A stretch of 64,000 nt of DNA from Hymenobacter sp. DG25B (GCF_000801315.1 NZ_CP010054.1:2790001-2854000), one strand, 5' to 3'. Shown: positions 1 to 10,100, numbered from the stretch's first letter. Numbers and translations: made by a program. The notes: generated by a model not told the origin, from the letters alone.

Positions 1-167
1 CGGCGTTCTTTCTTTCCTCCGGCACCACAGGGTAAAATCAAGGTCAGAAACTGACCAGGCTGACAGGCAATAGGTTGGCGCTCAGGATGCTCTAGGTGGA
101 TGGTAACGGCGTCGGGGGTTTCCTGGGTGAGTTCAACGACGTTAAGGGTAAGGTAAGGAGAGCTCAT
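1..167 (-). CDS. FAD-binding (FR-type) oxidoreductase, N-terminal part only
   Basis: The first 55 or so residues of a gene read leftwards off the window edge, starting at the ATG whose complement is at 165-167. Seen: a short beta-strand start followed by the phrase TPDAVTIHLEHP and then PGQFLTLILP. This is the usual opening of the FAD-binding barrel of ferredoxin-NADP reductase or phenylacetate-oxygenase-reductase type flavoproteins, where PGQ(F/Y) leads into the flavin-contacting strand. The enzyme class would pass electrons between NAD(P)H and an iron-sulfur partner. The NAD and any ferredoxin domain lie outside the window, so the exact type cannot be told. It is divergent from the M23 peptidase gene. 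Confidence 0.6.
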   Translation of the reverse strand, partial: MSSPYLTLNVVELTQETPDAVTIHLEHPERQPIACQPGQFLTLILPCGAGGKKER

Positions 168-341
168 TCGGGTGGTGAACTGACTAAAAAAAGGTTTACG
201 TAGACGGAAGGCCCACGGATTTTAAGCGGGCTGCAAAGTACGGGATTCTGCACCGTTCGTTTTAGCTTGGTGCCCGCATTTTACACTGGTACATCTCCAA
301 ATTTTACATCTGCCGGGCTTCGGCCTTACTTTCTCCCATTT

Positions 342-1031
342 ATGTCTGCACTTGCCCAGCTGCTGGAACGCCATCAGCACGAATTTGGTCCGGTTCTGCC
401 CGTTGATCTGAATGCTCCCGAAGTTACCCGCCTGGATTTTACCGCCGCCAATTCGGTGGTAGCGCGGGCTGACCTGCGCGACACGGCTGCTTTTGAAGCG
501 TTGGTACAACAGCTTTTAGCTGATAAAGAAGCGGCTATTGGCGTGGGCGGCTACCTGGAGAACCGGGTTATATACCGCCGGAGCCCGGAGTTGTTCGGCG
601 ACGCGGCCCGGCCCCGCTCCCTGCACCTGGGCGTAGATATCTGGCTGCGGGCCGGCACCCCCGTGCTGGCACCGCTGGATGCCGTGATACATAGCGTGGA
701 AGACAACGAAGGTTTTGGCAATTACGGCCCTACTGTTATTCTACAGCATCAGCTGGAAGACACTACCTTCTACACCCTCTACGGCCACCTGACCCGCCGC
801 GAAACCGCCCTGCTACGCCCCGGCATGACGGTGGAAAAGGGCGTAGCCTTCACGGAAGTGGGCCCCGCGCCCGAAAATGGCGACTGGCCCCCTCACCTGC
901 ACTTTCAGATTATTGCGGATATGCAGGACTACGTAGGCGACTACCCCGGCGTAGCACTACCGGAAGAGCGGGAAAAGTGGGCGGAGCTCTGCCCCGACCC
1001 TAACCTGATTCTCCAGAGCCAGTGGCTCTAA
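342..1031 (+). CDS. M23-family metallopeptidase (LytM-like), no signal peptide
   Basis: A 229-residue protein with the zinc-peptidase signature of family M23: HLGVD supplies the first His/Asp pair and HLHFQ the second HxH pair, separated by the expected beta-rich stretch containing YGHL. M23 enzymes cut peptidoglycan cross-links or pentaglycine. I chose the ATG at 342; the frame is open back to a TTG at 267, but that adds a low-quality extension. With the 342 start no signal peptide or transmembrane segment is visible, so the protein would be cytoplasmic or exported by an unusual route, which is odd for a wall hydrolase. All metal ligands appear intact. It is convergent with the permease gene across a strong bidirectional hairpin. 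Confidence 0.82.
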   Translation: MSALAQLLERHQHEFGPVLPVDLNAPEVTRLDFTAANSVVARADLRDTAAFEALVQQLLADKEAAIGVGGYLENRVIYRRSPELFGDAARPRSLHLGVDIWLRAGTPVLAPLDAVIHSVEDNEGFGNYGPTVILQHQLEDTTFYTLYGHLTRRETALLRPGMTVEKGVAFTEVGPAPENGDWPPHLHFQIIADMQDYVGDYPGVALPEEREKWAELCPDPNLILQSQWL

Positions 1032-1050
1032 CCGAACCTTCTATTTATGA

Positions 1051-1106
1051 AGCACCAGCAAAAGCCCGGCTCTCATTCCACTGAGAGCCGGGCTTTTGCT
1101 GGTGCT
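1051..1106. terminator. Bidirectional terminator hairpin, 25-bp perfect stem
   Basis: Bases 1051-1075 and 1082-1106 are exact reverse complements around the 6-base loop TTCCAC. The stem includes a GC block flanked by A4 and T4 runs, so it can terminate in both directions. It lies between the converging M23 and permease genes. Confidence 0.85.
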
Positions 1107-1131
1107 TTTGAATACGGATTAGTTACCTGGA

Positions 1132-2346
1132 TTAATCAAACTTAATAGCGACAACCGGCTTGATGCGGGAAATCAGGAAGGTGGGAATGAGTACGGCCAG
1201 CAGGGACATTCCGAAAGTAGCCACGTTCAGCAGCACAATGATGAGCGGGTCCCAGTGAATCGGCACCCGATCCATGTAGTAGTTCTCGGGGTCGAGGGGG
1301 ATGATGTGGAAAAAGTACTGAATGGCGCAGAAGCCCAGGCCAATGAGGTTGCCGTACAAAATGCCTTTGATGGTCAGATTCAGCCCCCGGAAAAAGAACA
1401 TGCTCCGGATCTGGTTATCGGTGGCACCAATGGCCTTTAGCACCCCAATCATGTTGGTGCGCTCCAGAATCATGATGAAGATGGTAGCCACCATGTTAAA
1501 GGTCGCCACAAACACAATCAGCAGCAGGAAGATTACCACGTTGCGGTTCAGTAGCTGCAGCCAGTCGAAGAGCTGCGCATATTCCTCCGTGATTTTATCC
1601 AGCTTCAGGTCGTAGCGCAGGTTTTCGTACAGCTCATCGGCTACGGGGTCCAGCTGATTGAAGTCCTTGAGGACCACTTCCATGCCGCCTACCAGTGAGT
1701 CGGGCCAGGCATTGAGGTCCCGGATCTGGCGAATGTCGCCGATGACGTAGACTTCATCAAACTCATCCAGGCCGGTTTGGTAGATGCCGCTCACGGTAAA
1801 GCGCCGGATGCGGGGCGGATTCTGGATAAAGTAGAACAGGGCATCGTCGCCCACTTTCAGGCGTAGCTTATCAGCTACTTTGCGGGAAAGCAGGACTTCC
1901 TCGGATGCAGCCGTATCGGGGAAGGTAATGAAGCGGCCGGCCACCAGATTCTGGCGCATGAGCGAGGGGCTTTTCCGCTCATCAATGCCCTTCAATACCA
2001 CGCCCAGAACCTCTTCCTTGGTTTTGATAATGGCCGTTTTCCGGGCGAAGGGCTGCGTGGATTTTATCTGCGGAAAATGCCGTAAGTCATTCTGCAGTTG
2101 CCCGTTACCAATAGGCTCTACCTCCAGCGAGTTATTATTGTCGTACTTGCTGATGGTAAGGTGCGCCCCAAACGAGAATATCTTGCTTTGAATTTCGTTT
2201 CGGAACCCTTCCAGAATAGCAAACGACACAATCATCACCGCCACCCCAAGGGCAATGCTGATGATTGCTATTTTTGTCACCGTCGAGGTGAAAGACCCCG
2301 AATCGGCGCCGTCTATTTTGTGGGATATGTACCGCGCAACATTCAC
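1132..2346 (-). CDS. LolC/LolE-type ABC transporter permease (FtsX fold)
   Basis: A 404-residue MacB/FtsX-type permease. Seen: one N-terminal membrane segment near residues 22-48, a large extracytoplasmic domain to about residue 265, then three C-terminal hydrophobic segments near 270-300, 315-345 and 370-395. This is the four-helix layout of lipoprotein-releasing permeases. The motif (M)IGVLKAIGAT at the start of the C-terminal half is a family hallmark that contacts the ATPase. In Gram-negative bacteria LolC/E extracts lipoproteins from the inner membrane with LolD. No ATPase gene is adjacent, so the partner must be encoded elsewhere. Bacteroidota often carry several such permeases, so the exact substrate is inferred. 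Confidence 0.85.
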   Translation of the reverse strand: MNVARYISHKIDGADSGSFTSTVTKIAIISIALGVAVMIVSFAILEGFRNEIQSKIFSFGAHLTISKYDNNNSLEVEPIGNGQLQNDLRHFPQIKSTQPFARKTAIIKTKEEVLGVVLKGIDERKSPSLMRQNLVAGRFITFPDTAASEEVLLSRKVADKLRLKVGDDALFYFIQNPPRIRRFTVSGIYQTGLDEFDEVYVIGDIRQIRDLNAWPDSLVGGMEVVLKDFNQLDPVADELYENLRYDLKLDKITEEYAQLFDWLQLLNRNVVIFLLLIVFVATFNMVATIFIMILERTNMIGVLKAIGATDNQIRSMFFFRGLNLTIKGILYGNLIGLGFCAIQYFFHIIPLDPENYYMDRVPIHWDPLIIVLLNVATFGMSLLAVLIPTFLISRIKPVVAIKFD

Positions 2347-2396
2347 TGCCGTAAAGCTACGTGTCTGTCACCAGTTTTCCAGTTGTCATTTTTCGG

Positions 2397-3644
2397 ATGC
2401 ACTCCCTCCTCCTTTCCGGCCTTTGTAGCCTTTCCTCGCTGTTTATTTCCGGTTGTGCCACCACGCCCGTTGCCAGCACGCTCCCAACGGCCAGCGCCCC
2501 CACGCCCGCTTCGCCCGGAATTGCTGCTCCCCCGGCTGCTGCCCCGTTGCAGGTGGGAGCCGCGCAGTTTGCCAAATATCTACCCCAGCTGCGCGGCAAG
2601 CGGGTGGGCCTGGTAGTCAACCAAACTTCCCGCGTGGGCGGCTCCCATTTGGTAGATACCCTGCTGGCCCAAGGCGTACAGGTACGCAGCATTTTTGCGC
2701 CGGAGCACGGTTTCCGTGGCGAGGCCGCCGATGGAGCTACCATTAAGGATGGGCGCGATACCCGCAGCGGCCTGCCCGTGCGCTCTTTATACGGTGCCAC
2801 CAAAAAGCCTACGCCAGAAATGCTGCAGGACTTGGATGTACTGGTATTTGATATTCAGGACGTAGGCGCACGCTTCTACACCTTTATCAGTACCCTGCAC
2901 TATGTAATGGAAGCCGCCGCCGAGCAGGGCAAGGAGGTAGTGGTACTAGACCGCCCCAACCCTAACGGGTATTACGTGGATGGCCCCGTGCTGGAGCCTG
3001 CTTATAAGTCTTTCGTGGGCATGCACCCCATCCCCATTGTACACGGCCTCACGGTGGGCGAGCTGGCCCGCATGATAAACGGGCAGAAATGGCTGGCCGG
3101 GGGCCGGCAGGCCCGCCTCACGGTAGTGCCGGTGGCACACTATACCCATGCCACCCGGTATGTGCTGCCCGTGCGCCCTTCGCCCAATCTGCCCACCGCC
3201 CGGGCCGTGCAGCTGTATCCGTCTATCTGCCTGTTTGAAGGCACCGAGGTAAGCGTAGGTCGCGGTACGGATATGCCGTTTGAAGTTATTGGCAGCCCCA
3301 CGCAGCCCGCCTCGCGCCCTTACCAGTTTAGGCCGCGCCCTAATACCGGCTCGCCCACGCCCCCGCAGAACGGCAAGCTTTGCTACGGCCTCAATCTGCA
3401 CCAGCCCACCGCCGACGACTCCACCGGCTTCACGCTAAAATACCTGCTGGATTTTTACCACCAGAGCACCGCCAAAGACAAGTTCTTCGGCAAGTATTTC
3501 GAGCAGCTGACCGGCACGCTGAGCTTACGCCAACAGATTATAGCCGGTAAATCAGAAGCCGAAATCCGGCAGTCCTGGGAGCCGGCGCTGGGCCAGTATA
3601 AGCTAATGCGTAAGCAATATCTGCTCTATCCAGATTTTAAATAA
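2397..3644 (+). CDS. DUF1343 / NamZ-like exo-beta-N-acetylmuramidase lipoprotein
   Basis: A 415-residue protein of the DUF1343 family, whose characterised member NamZ removes terminal N-acetylmuramic acid from peptidoglycan fragments. I chose the ATG at 2397, not an upstream in-frame GTG at 2361, because it gives a clean lipoprotein signal: a short hydrophobic run ending in ISGC, with the Cys as lipid anchor. The next 40 residues are a Pro/Ala/Thr-rich linker. The catalytic domain follows with family-typical stretches GLVVNQTS, FAPEHGFRG, DIQDVGARFYT, VVLDRPNP and CLFEGTEVSVGRGT. Predicted location is the periplasmic face of a membrane, acting in wall recycling. It is divergent from the permease gene with a gap of only 50 bases. 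Confidence 0.85.
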   Translation: MHSLLLSGLCSLSSLFISGCATTPVASTLPTASAPTPASPGIAAPPAAAPLQVGAAQFAKYLPQLRGKRVGLVVNQTSRVGGSHLVDTLLAQGVQVRSIFAPEHGFRGEAADGATIKDGRDTRSGLPVRSLYGATKKPTPEMLQDLDVLVFDIQDVGARFYTFISTLHYVMEAAAEQGKEVVVLDRPNPNGYYVDGPVLEPAYKSFVGMHPIPIVHGLTVGELARMINGQKWLAGGRQARLTVVPVAHYTHATRYVLPVRPSPNLPTARAVQLYPSICLFEGTEVSVGRGTDMPFEVIGSPTQPASRPYQFRPRPNTGSPTPPQNGKLCYGLNLHQPTADDSTGFTLKYLLDFYHQSTAKDKFFGKYFEQLTGTLSLRQQIIAGKSEAEIRQSWEPALGQYKLMRKQYLLYPDFK

Positions 3645-3701
3645 CCTTTCCCCTCCTGCTCCAAACTGCTTCTAGAAGCTGTCTTTGCCAGTTTTCATTA
3701 T

Positions 3702-4673
3702 ATGACAGAAAGTCCTCTCCGTCTGATTTTTATGGGCACGCCGGAATTTGCGGTGCCCACGCTGGAAGCTTTGCTCAGCTGGCCGGGCTGCCAGGTGGTG
3801 GCCGTGGTTACGGCCCCGGACAAAGCCGCCGGGCGCGGACGGCAGCTAGCCGAGTCGGCGGTGAAACAAGCGGCTGTGCGGCATGGCTTGCCCGTGTTGC
3901 AGCCTACCAACCTCAAGGCCCCGGAGTTTCAGGCGGAGCTGCGCGCATTTGCCGCTGATCTGCAAGTGGTGGTGGCTTTCCGAATGCTGCCCGAAGCCGT
4001 ATGGAATATGCCGCGCCTGGGTTCCATTAATATTCACGCTTCCCTGCTGCCGCAATACCGCGGCGCCGCCCCCATTAACTGGGCCCTCATGCACGGCGAT
4101 ACGCAAACGGGCGTGACTTCCTTCTTTCTGCAACACGAAATAGACACCGGCAACCTGATTTTTCAGGATGCGGTGGACATTGCGCCTACTGATGATTTTG
4201 GCTCTTTGTATGAAAAGCTGAAAGAAGCCGGCGCGGCGCTGGCGCTACGCACAGTCCGGGCTATTGCCTCGGGCACGGCGCCCAGCATTCCGCAGCAGGG
4301 GTCATCAGCGTTACGGACTGCTCCCAAAATTCAGAAAGAAACCGGCCGCCTCAATTTCCTGCGCGCTGCTCCGGATCTGGCCAACTGGGTGCGCGGCCTC
4401 TCGCCTATCCCCACGGCTTTCACACAACTCCCCGATGGGCGCACACTGAAGGTATTTCGGGCCGAAGCCCTGGCCGATGAGGATGCCAGCGGACCGCATC
4501 CCGAGGCCGTGCCCGGCACCTGGCTCACCGATGGCCGCACCTACCTGCGCATTCAAACCGCCAATGGCCTCCTGGATCTGCTGGATGTGCAGTTGGAAGG
4601 CAAAAAGCGGATGCTGATTACTGATTTTCTGCGTGGTTTCAATACTGCTGCGCTCAACCCCTCTGCTGTATGA
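3702..4673 (+). CDS. fmt: Methionyl-tRNA formyltransferase
   Basis: This 323-residue enzyme transfers a formyl group from 10-formyl-tetrahydrofolate to the initiator Met-tRNA. Seen: the N-terminal Rossmann start LIFMGTPEFAVPTLEAL, the catalytic region SLLPQYRGAAPINWA with the conserved Asn/His/Asp surroundings (INIHASLLP before it, GVTSFFLQHEIDTGN after it), and the C-terminal OB-like tRNA-binding domain from about residue 205. Length matches the family. Its stop codon overlaps the folA start as ATGA, so the two are translationally coupled. This is a sensible pair because both depend on the folate pool. In many bacteria fmt sits with def; no def gene is seen here. Confidence 0.95.
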   Translation: MTESPLRLIFMGTPEFAVPTLEALLSWPGCQVVAVVTAPDKAAGRGRQLAESAVKQAAVRHGLPVLQPTNLKAPEFQAELRAFAADLQVVVAFRMLPEAVWNMPRLGSINIHASLLPQYRGAAPINWALMHGDTQTGVTSFFLQHEIDTGNLIFQDAVDIAPTDDFGSLYEKLKEAGAALALRTVRAIASGTAPSIPQQGSSALRTAPKIQKETGRLNFLRAAPDLANWVRGLSPIPTAFTQLPDGRTLKVFRAEALADEDASGPHPEAVPGTWLTDGRTYLRIQTANGLLDLLDVQLEGKKRMLITDFLRGFNTAALNPSAV

Positions 4674-5155
4674 TAGCCCTTATCGTTGCCGTAGCCGAAA
4701 ACAACGTCATCGGCCATAACAACCAACTGATCTGGCACCTGCCCAATGACCTGAAGCATTTTAAACAGCTTACTCTGGGGCACCCTATTATTATGGGGCG
4801 CCGCACGTTTGAAAGCATTGGCCGGCCACTGCCGGGCCGCACCAACGTTGTAGTAACCCGCCAAACCGACTGGCAAGCGCCCGGCTGCACTACCGCTTAC
4901 TCAGTTCCGGAAGCCTTGGAAGTTGCGGGCAAGCTGGACGAAGAGGTTTTTATCATTGGGGGCGGCGAAGTGTATAAGGAGGCCCTGCCGGCAGTGGATA
5001 TTATCTACCTGACGGAAGTGCATCATAACTTTGAAGGAGAGGTTCGCTTCCCGGAGCTGGACCTTGCGGTGTGGCAGGAAGAAACCCGGGAGCGGCACGA
5101 GCCGGACGAAAAGCATGCTTTCTCCTACAGCTTTGTGACGCTCCGCCGCCGCTAG
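4670..5155 (+). CDS. folA: Dihydrofolate reductase
   Basis: A 161-residue, full-length chromosomal-type dihydrofolate reductase that makes tetrahydrofolate from dihydrofolate with NADPH. Seen: the substrate-site motif IWHLPNDLKHFK, with the Asp after PN as the catalytic acid; the cofactor motif GRRTFESIGRPLPGR; and FIIGGGEVYKEAL. The start ATG overlaps the fmt stop by four bases (ATGA), indicating coupled translation. A strong hairpin about 100 bases downstream ends the two-gene unit. No resistance-associated oddity can be judged from sequence alone. Confidence 0.95.
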   Translation: MIALIVAVAENNVIGHNNQLIWHLPNDLKHFKQLTLGHPIIMGRRTFESIGRPLPGRTNVVVTRQTDWQAPGCTTAYSVPEALEVAGKLDEEVFIIGGGEVYKEALPAVDIIYLTEVHHNFEGEVRFPELDLAVWQEETRERHEPDEKHAFSYSFVTLRRR

Positions 5156-5252
5156 AAAACCCCTTAAACGGCAATCTATCACCCGGCTACGCAACAACAT
5201 GACTGTTGGACAGCGTGGCTACCTGTTGTGCCCTGCCATGGTTATCAGAAAT

Positions 5253-5281
5253 AAAAAAGCCGCCCATGAGGCGGCTTTTTT
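5253..5281. terminator. Bidirectional terminator after folA
   Basis: GCCGCC (5259-5264) pairs with GGCGGC (5270-5275) across a 5-base loop, flanked by A6 and T6 runs. It separates folA from the converging porU-type gene and could serve both. Confidence 0.85.
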
Positions 5282-5309
5282 ATGGAGTTATATCTACCTG
5301 AATTGGTTT

Positions 5310-7157
5310 TTAACGCAGCAGCACCAGCTTACCCCAGTCCTTTTTAAAGGCTTTATCACCGGCGGTACGGCGGCGCTCGAACTGGCCGGACTGGTCCATG
5401 ATAACACGGTATAGGTAGGTGCCATTGGCCAGTCGGTCACCAAACTCGTCGGTGCCATCCCAGGCAAACTGGCTGATGTTATTGCCGATGTGCAAGGGAC
5501 CCAGCTCAGCCATCATAATCTCGCGCACTACTTTGCCCGTCAGCGTCATAATCTGAATTTTCATGTCGCGGGGCAGTTCGGCGCCCGTCATGGTGAAAAC
5601 AAAGCGGGTTTTGCTGGTTACCGGGTTGGGGTAAGGATAAACGTTGGTGATGGTAGAAGCATTTATTACTTCAAACGATACCTCATACCGCTCTACCGCC
5701 GCCTGTGTCCCGTTGACGTCGGTGCCCTGCACCTGCAGCTTATACACGCCATCGGCCAGCTTCTCCGGGCGGTATTCTACCTGCGCGGTGCCTTTGGCAG
5801 CGTCGGTCCGGAACGTTACGGCGGGGCTGTTCATGTCAATTCTTTCGGCCACGGTGCCGCCCGGGCGGGTGAGCAGCAACTGGAAGTTGCTGGGGTCTTT
5901 TATGGCCCGCACCTTGTCCTCATCATGAAGCACCGCCGTAATAATGGGCGAGGGCGACACGATGTCTCCGTTCAGGATGTGCTGACCATCGAAAGCGACA
6001 TCCAGGGTGGGAGGCAGGTTTTTATCGGCGGCGTTAAAGTTCAGATCCAGCTGGTTGTTGAAGTAATAAAGCTCCGGCAGCAGCTTGGGGTTTACATCAA
6101 CATGCACGGAGGTAGCCCCCGTTAAGCCTGCCACATCCAGCTTGTACAAATACGTAACGGTAGAGTCTGCCTTGAGAATGCGGGGCGAGGTGAGCGTGAT
6201 TTCCGGGCTAACGGTATTGCCGTTGCGCACCGTAGCCACAGCCTTCACTTTATCCGAGAAATCAATAGTAGAAACGTTCTGGAACACTACCGGCACTGTA
6301 ATAGTACCGCTTGCCGCCTGTTTCTCCAGGGTAGTGGCATCATAGCTGCCCGCCGTGGCCAGGTCACGCCGAACCAGGCCTTCTGGGAAGCCCTGATAGG
6401 TGACCAGCCACTGCTTGAGCTGCGGCGCTTTCCGGCTCTGTTCGTCCTTTGCCTGCAGTTCCAGCTGCAGATAAGGATAATCCTTGGCCGATACTTCGCT
6501 CAGGCTAAACTGCTCGCTCTGCACTTTATCAAACAGTACCTGGCTGGCGCCTTCGGCATTAATACCAAGCACTTTCAGCGTGTAGGTTCCCGTAGCGCTG
6601 GCCTTAATATCGTGAAACAGGGTACCCCAATTCTGGGCCGGACCAATGCGGGTGGATATCAGGACGCCACTTGTGCCCAGCGTTTTCATAGATGCGTTCA
6701 GCGTGATTACCTGGTCATAGCGGGGAGTAGCGCTGGTTAAGTCAGCCGTCATTTCCTGCGCCTTACCTGCCGCTAAGCCTTTCTGGCCCAGAATTACAAA
6801 TGGGTCACTATCCTGCAGGTTGTTAATCAGCGACGAGCCTATCGAAGTTAATGCGGCCTTCAGCGTAGTAGGGAAGGTAGAGAACCTCACCCGGTTGAGG
6901 CTCACAGCCGCCACATAGTATCCTTCCGGAACATTATTTAAGAAGGTTGTAAGTTGTGCTTGGCGAGAACTTGTAAATATATCAGGGAAGTGGTAATACG
7001 TTGCAGATGACTCACCACATTGCTGGTAGGGCCCCCCGGATATATTCATAACTCGCTCCAGTGTAGTAGGATTAAATACGGCAATCAGAATATTTGCCTT
7101 GCTTGTACCACAGTTAGCATTATAGGTAGGCTCATCCTCCACCTGAATTCCAAACAT
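5310..7157 (-). CDS. C-terminal part of PorU/PorU2-type T9SS peptidase (after frameshift)
   Basis: This frame continues the 1100-residue upstream frame; the real join is in the G-run at 7191-7198, so the in-frame product starts before the Met at 7157. Adding one G in that run fuses both parts into about 1690 residues. Seen here: beta-rich extracellular modules, a stretch beginning YPYPNPVTSKTRFVFTMTG, and a FlgD-like ending with VREIMM, FAWDGTDEFGDRLANGTYLYRV and a final KLVLLR. That is a T9SS C-terminal sorting-type domain. If the base loss is real, this part is untranslated or is made as a separate fragment without a signal peptide. Codon use looks like that of the upstream part, arguing for one gene. 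Confidence 0.75.
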   Translation of the reverse strand: MFGIQVEDEPTYNANCGTSKANILIAVFNPTTLERVMNISGGPYQQCGESSATYYHFPDIFTSSRQAQLTTFLNNVPEGYYVAAVSLNRVRFSTFPTTLKAALTSIGSSLINNLQDSDPFVILGQKGLAAGKAQEMTADLTSATPRYDQVITLNASMKTLGTSGVLISTRIGPAQNWGTLFHDIKASATGTYTLKVLGINAEGASQVLFDKVQSEQFSLSEVSAKDYPYLQLELQAKDEQSRKAPQLKQWLVTYQGFPEGLVRRDLATAGSYDATTLEKQAASGTITVPVVFQNVSTIDFSDKVKAVATVRNGNTVSPEITLTSPRILKADSTVTYLYKLDVAGLTGATSVHVDVNPKLLPELYYFNNQLDLNFNAADKNLPPTLDVAFDGQHILNGDIVSPSPIITAVLHDEDKVRAIKDPSNFQLLLTRPGGTVAERIDMNSPAVTFRTDAAKGTAQVEYRPEKLADGVYKLQVQGTDVNGTQAAVERYEVSFEVINASTITNVYPYPNPVTSKTRFVFTMTGAELPRDMKIQIMTLTGKVVREIMMAELGPLHIGNNISQFAWDGTDEFGDRLANGTYLYRVIMDQSGQFERRRTAGDKAFKKDWGKLVLLR

Positions 7158-10100
7158 GGAGTTAAACGTAATTCCATTACCGGTAGGGCTCCCCCCCCGC
7201 CGGCTCGCAGGGCGAGAGTCTTTTTAATCTCTTCAAATTTCCATTCTGAAGCCGGAGTTGTTACACGCAGACCTTGGGCCTCATTGCGCGCAAACTGCCC
7301 ATAATGGCTCTGCGACCAGCCCTGGGGGCTATTCTCAATTACCCGGAAAGAGCTGGCGGCCCACTCCTGGATTTCATCTGCCTGCGGATCTTTAAAGCGC
7401 AAACGCCAGTAGTATACCACGCTGTCTTTGGCAGCACCGGAGAGAGTGGGACGCCAATCCGGCGCTACGCTGGCCGTAACGCTGGTACGCTGCACGGCCG
7501 GGCTGTTAAAGGTAGGAACCGTGTCCAGTTCAAACTCGAAAGCACGGGGTGCGGCCAACGGGTCATTGTTCTGCGCTACCAAATGCACCGAGTTGGAAGG
7601 TACAATAGCAAACTCAACCGGAGAAAGTATGGTTACTCCACCCTGTAGGAAGTTGTAGGTGAGGGATGCCTGATTGTTGCTTTCATTCAGCTCATCCACC
7701 TTACCCGCATAATCCAGCTGAACGGTGAAACGGCTCTGCCCAAATACGTTGCCGGTATTGGCAATTTCAACGGTCAGAACCGAGTCGCGGCTCAGTGGGG
7801 GGAACACACGCGTGATGACATCATTCGCCCGGCCGTTGGCGGAAGGATATTCGCGGGTAATAGAGATATGAAGCGAGTCGCGGGTGAGCTTTCCCAGATT
7901 ACTAGCGCCGATTTTCAGTAGAAACGCGGGAGAGGTCGCCTGTACTTTGGTTTGTCCGGCTACGGGCGCTACTTCTAAACGGGTATCATCCGTGGCATAG
8001 TCAGGCTTATCAGGTGCGTAGAGCGACAAAGTAGGGTCACCCTGCCAAATGGTATTCATGGCCAGGGAAATAGCGTGCGGGTCGCCGGGGAATTGCTCCA
8101 GCACCTGGCGGGCTACCTCCCGAAACACCACCGGAATGGGCTTACCATACCACGCTGGGTCATTGAAAAGGGCTTTGTACAGGTTGTCGCAGTAAAAATC
8201 TAACTGATGCTCATATCCGAAGTCGGAATCAGCCAGAAAGCCAATAGCCCCTCGTTCAGGCGCCAGCGTCCATATTTCACCTACTGAGGTAGGCGAAGCG
8301 GAAAAGGCCTGCCCGGCTGCGCAGCCGTTGATAATGAAAACCGGGTACTTGCCTTTATTATTATAGTTATTGACGGGGTCATTGGGGTTGCCCAGGTTCA
8401 GATCGAAGACGGTAGGTGCGCCATGTCCAAAATAGGTTATCAATGATAAACCTGCATTCAGCTCCGGTGCAATGTTAACGTACACCGGGTAGCGCTGATA
8501 ATCCCCCTCCAGGGTGCGGGTAATGGTACGAACCACTTTACCACCAAATAAAGGAGCTTCCAGACGCTTCTTATACTTATGCATATAAGCCTGAAACTGC
8601 GCCTGCTGGGCTTTATCCTCGCCGCCCGCCATGTGGAGGGCATTTTTGCGCCAGGCCTCATTACCCAAAGCCTCGTGCTCTTTTATCTTATTGAGGTAAT
8701 TGAGCACATCCGTTGAGCTACGGGCGGCTAACCGTCCCGTTGGAATGTTCGCTAAGTAAGAGCCTGTTTCCCAATCTGCTGAAAAAAAGTTATCTGATGC
8801 TGCTCGCGTTGTAGTAGGCACCAAATCTTTTTCCGGAAGGTTAGCTGCATTCTGCCGGTAAAAAGTACCACCCGGACCTTTTTCTCCAGATATCATGCCC
8901 CGGCCCAGCAAAAACATATAACGTGAAGTGTTGGGAGCCCCAGCAATAAGCCATTTGGCAAAATGGCGTATTGCCAGCGGGGATGTTTCCCCATAGTGAT
9001 ATTGATCGAAGAGTTGTTGGCTCGTGATTACCAAGGTATCGTACTTGCCCCCAACTGCAGATGCGCGATACTCTGCATATGCCCTTACTGGGTTACTTAC
9101 GTCACCAGATGGCTGCATTAAGAAAGGATGGCTAATAATAAGGAACCCAACTTTGGTTGGATCAATAACTCTAAACTCAACTTTTCGAGCCGGTGAAGGC
9201 ACAAATGCTTTCGCAGCATCTGCTATCAACAAGGCTCGTGTTTGTCCTGCAGCTGCAGGAAATACAAATCCTCTCTTATTACTCCCTAGTGCTTCCCCTT
9301 CAATGCGTTCAATAGCGTATGGATTCGTAATATCATAGCCACGTGTTGTAGCAGGAATACTATCCAGAACATAATAGGCCGGCCCAGCTAAAGTAGAATC
9401 ATTTTCAAATGTAATTGAACGGGAATTTGTCAAACGCGGCAACTGCGGGTAACGCAAACGGAAGAATCCCCATCTATACCTGTCGCTAGGATCTGTAGTC
9501 AGATTGTGTACTGAATAGGTTGACTTAAACTTACCGTTAGTACCTATGTCGGAAGCCCTTACTCCAAGGGTTTGAGTTGAAGTTTCAAAGCCCTTAAACT
9601 TAATTGATGTCAATAGGCTGGGTGTAGTACTTCCTTGAGGAAAGAATCTAACATCAGCTGTGTGTGCCACATTTGTACCTCCTACCAGCGCGAAGGTCAG
9701 TTTAGGGGCGGGCCCGGTTCGTACAAAATTGAAAATACTATCTAAGTCAAACCCAATCCCCGGATCCTCCTTGTTTATTTCCCCAGATAAATATGCCTCA
9801 CCGGCTTCGCCCCATGGAGCAAAAGCTAGAAGTCCATTATCGCCAGACAAATAACTATTAGTAGGAATTCGCCAACGGCTTTGCCACCAATAGGCATGCG
9901 GATTAGAGCCCACCTGATTTGACTCTGCCATACGCTTGCCGGCGGTACCGGTTTTCCAGGTCAGAAAGTAGGCTGCGGTATCTGAAAAAAGGCTGTAGAG
10001 CTGATGCGGCTGGTCTTTGGCATTCTTGTACATATCCCGGTCCAGCTGGCCATCATTACGCTGGCCGTAAAACTCCAGATAGGTAGTCTGATCCAGGGAA

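Noticed and set aside
5199..5414. A 71-residue plus-strand ORF between folA and the PorU-type gene
   Set aside because: It spans the terminator hairpin and overlaps the end of the PorU-type gene; no sign of coding.
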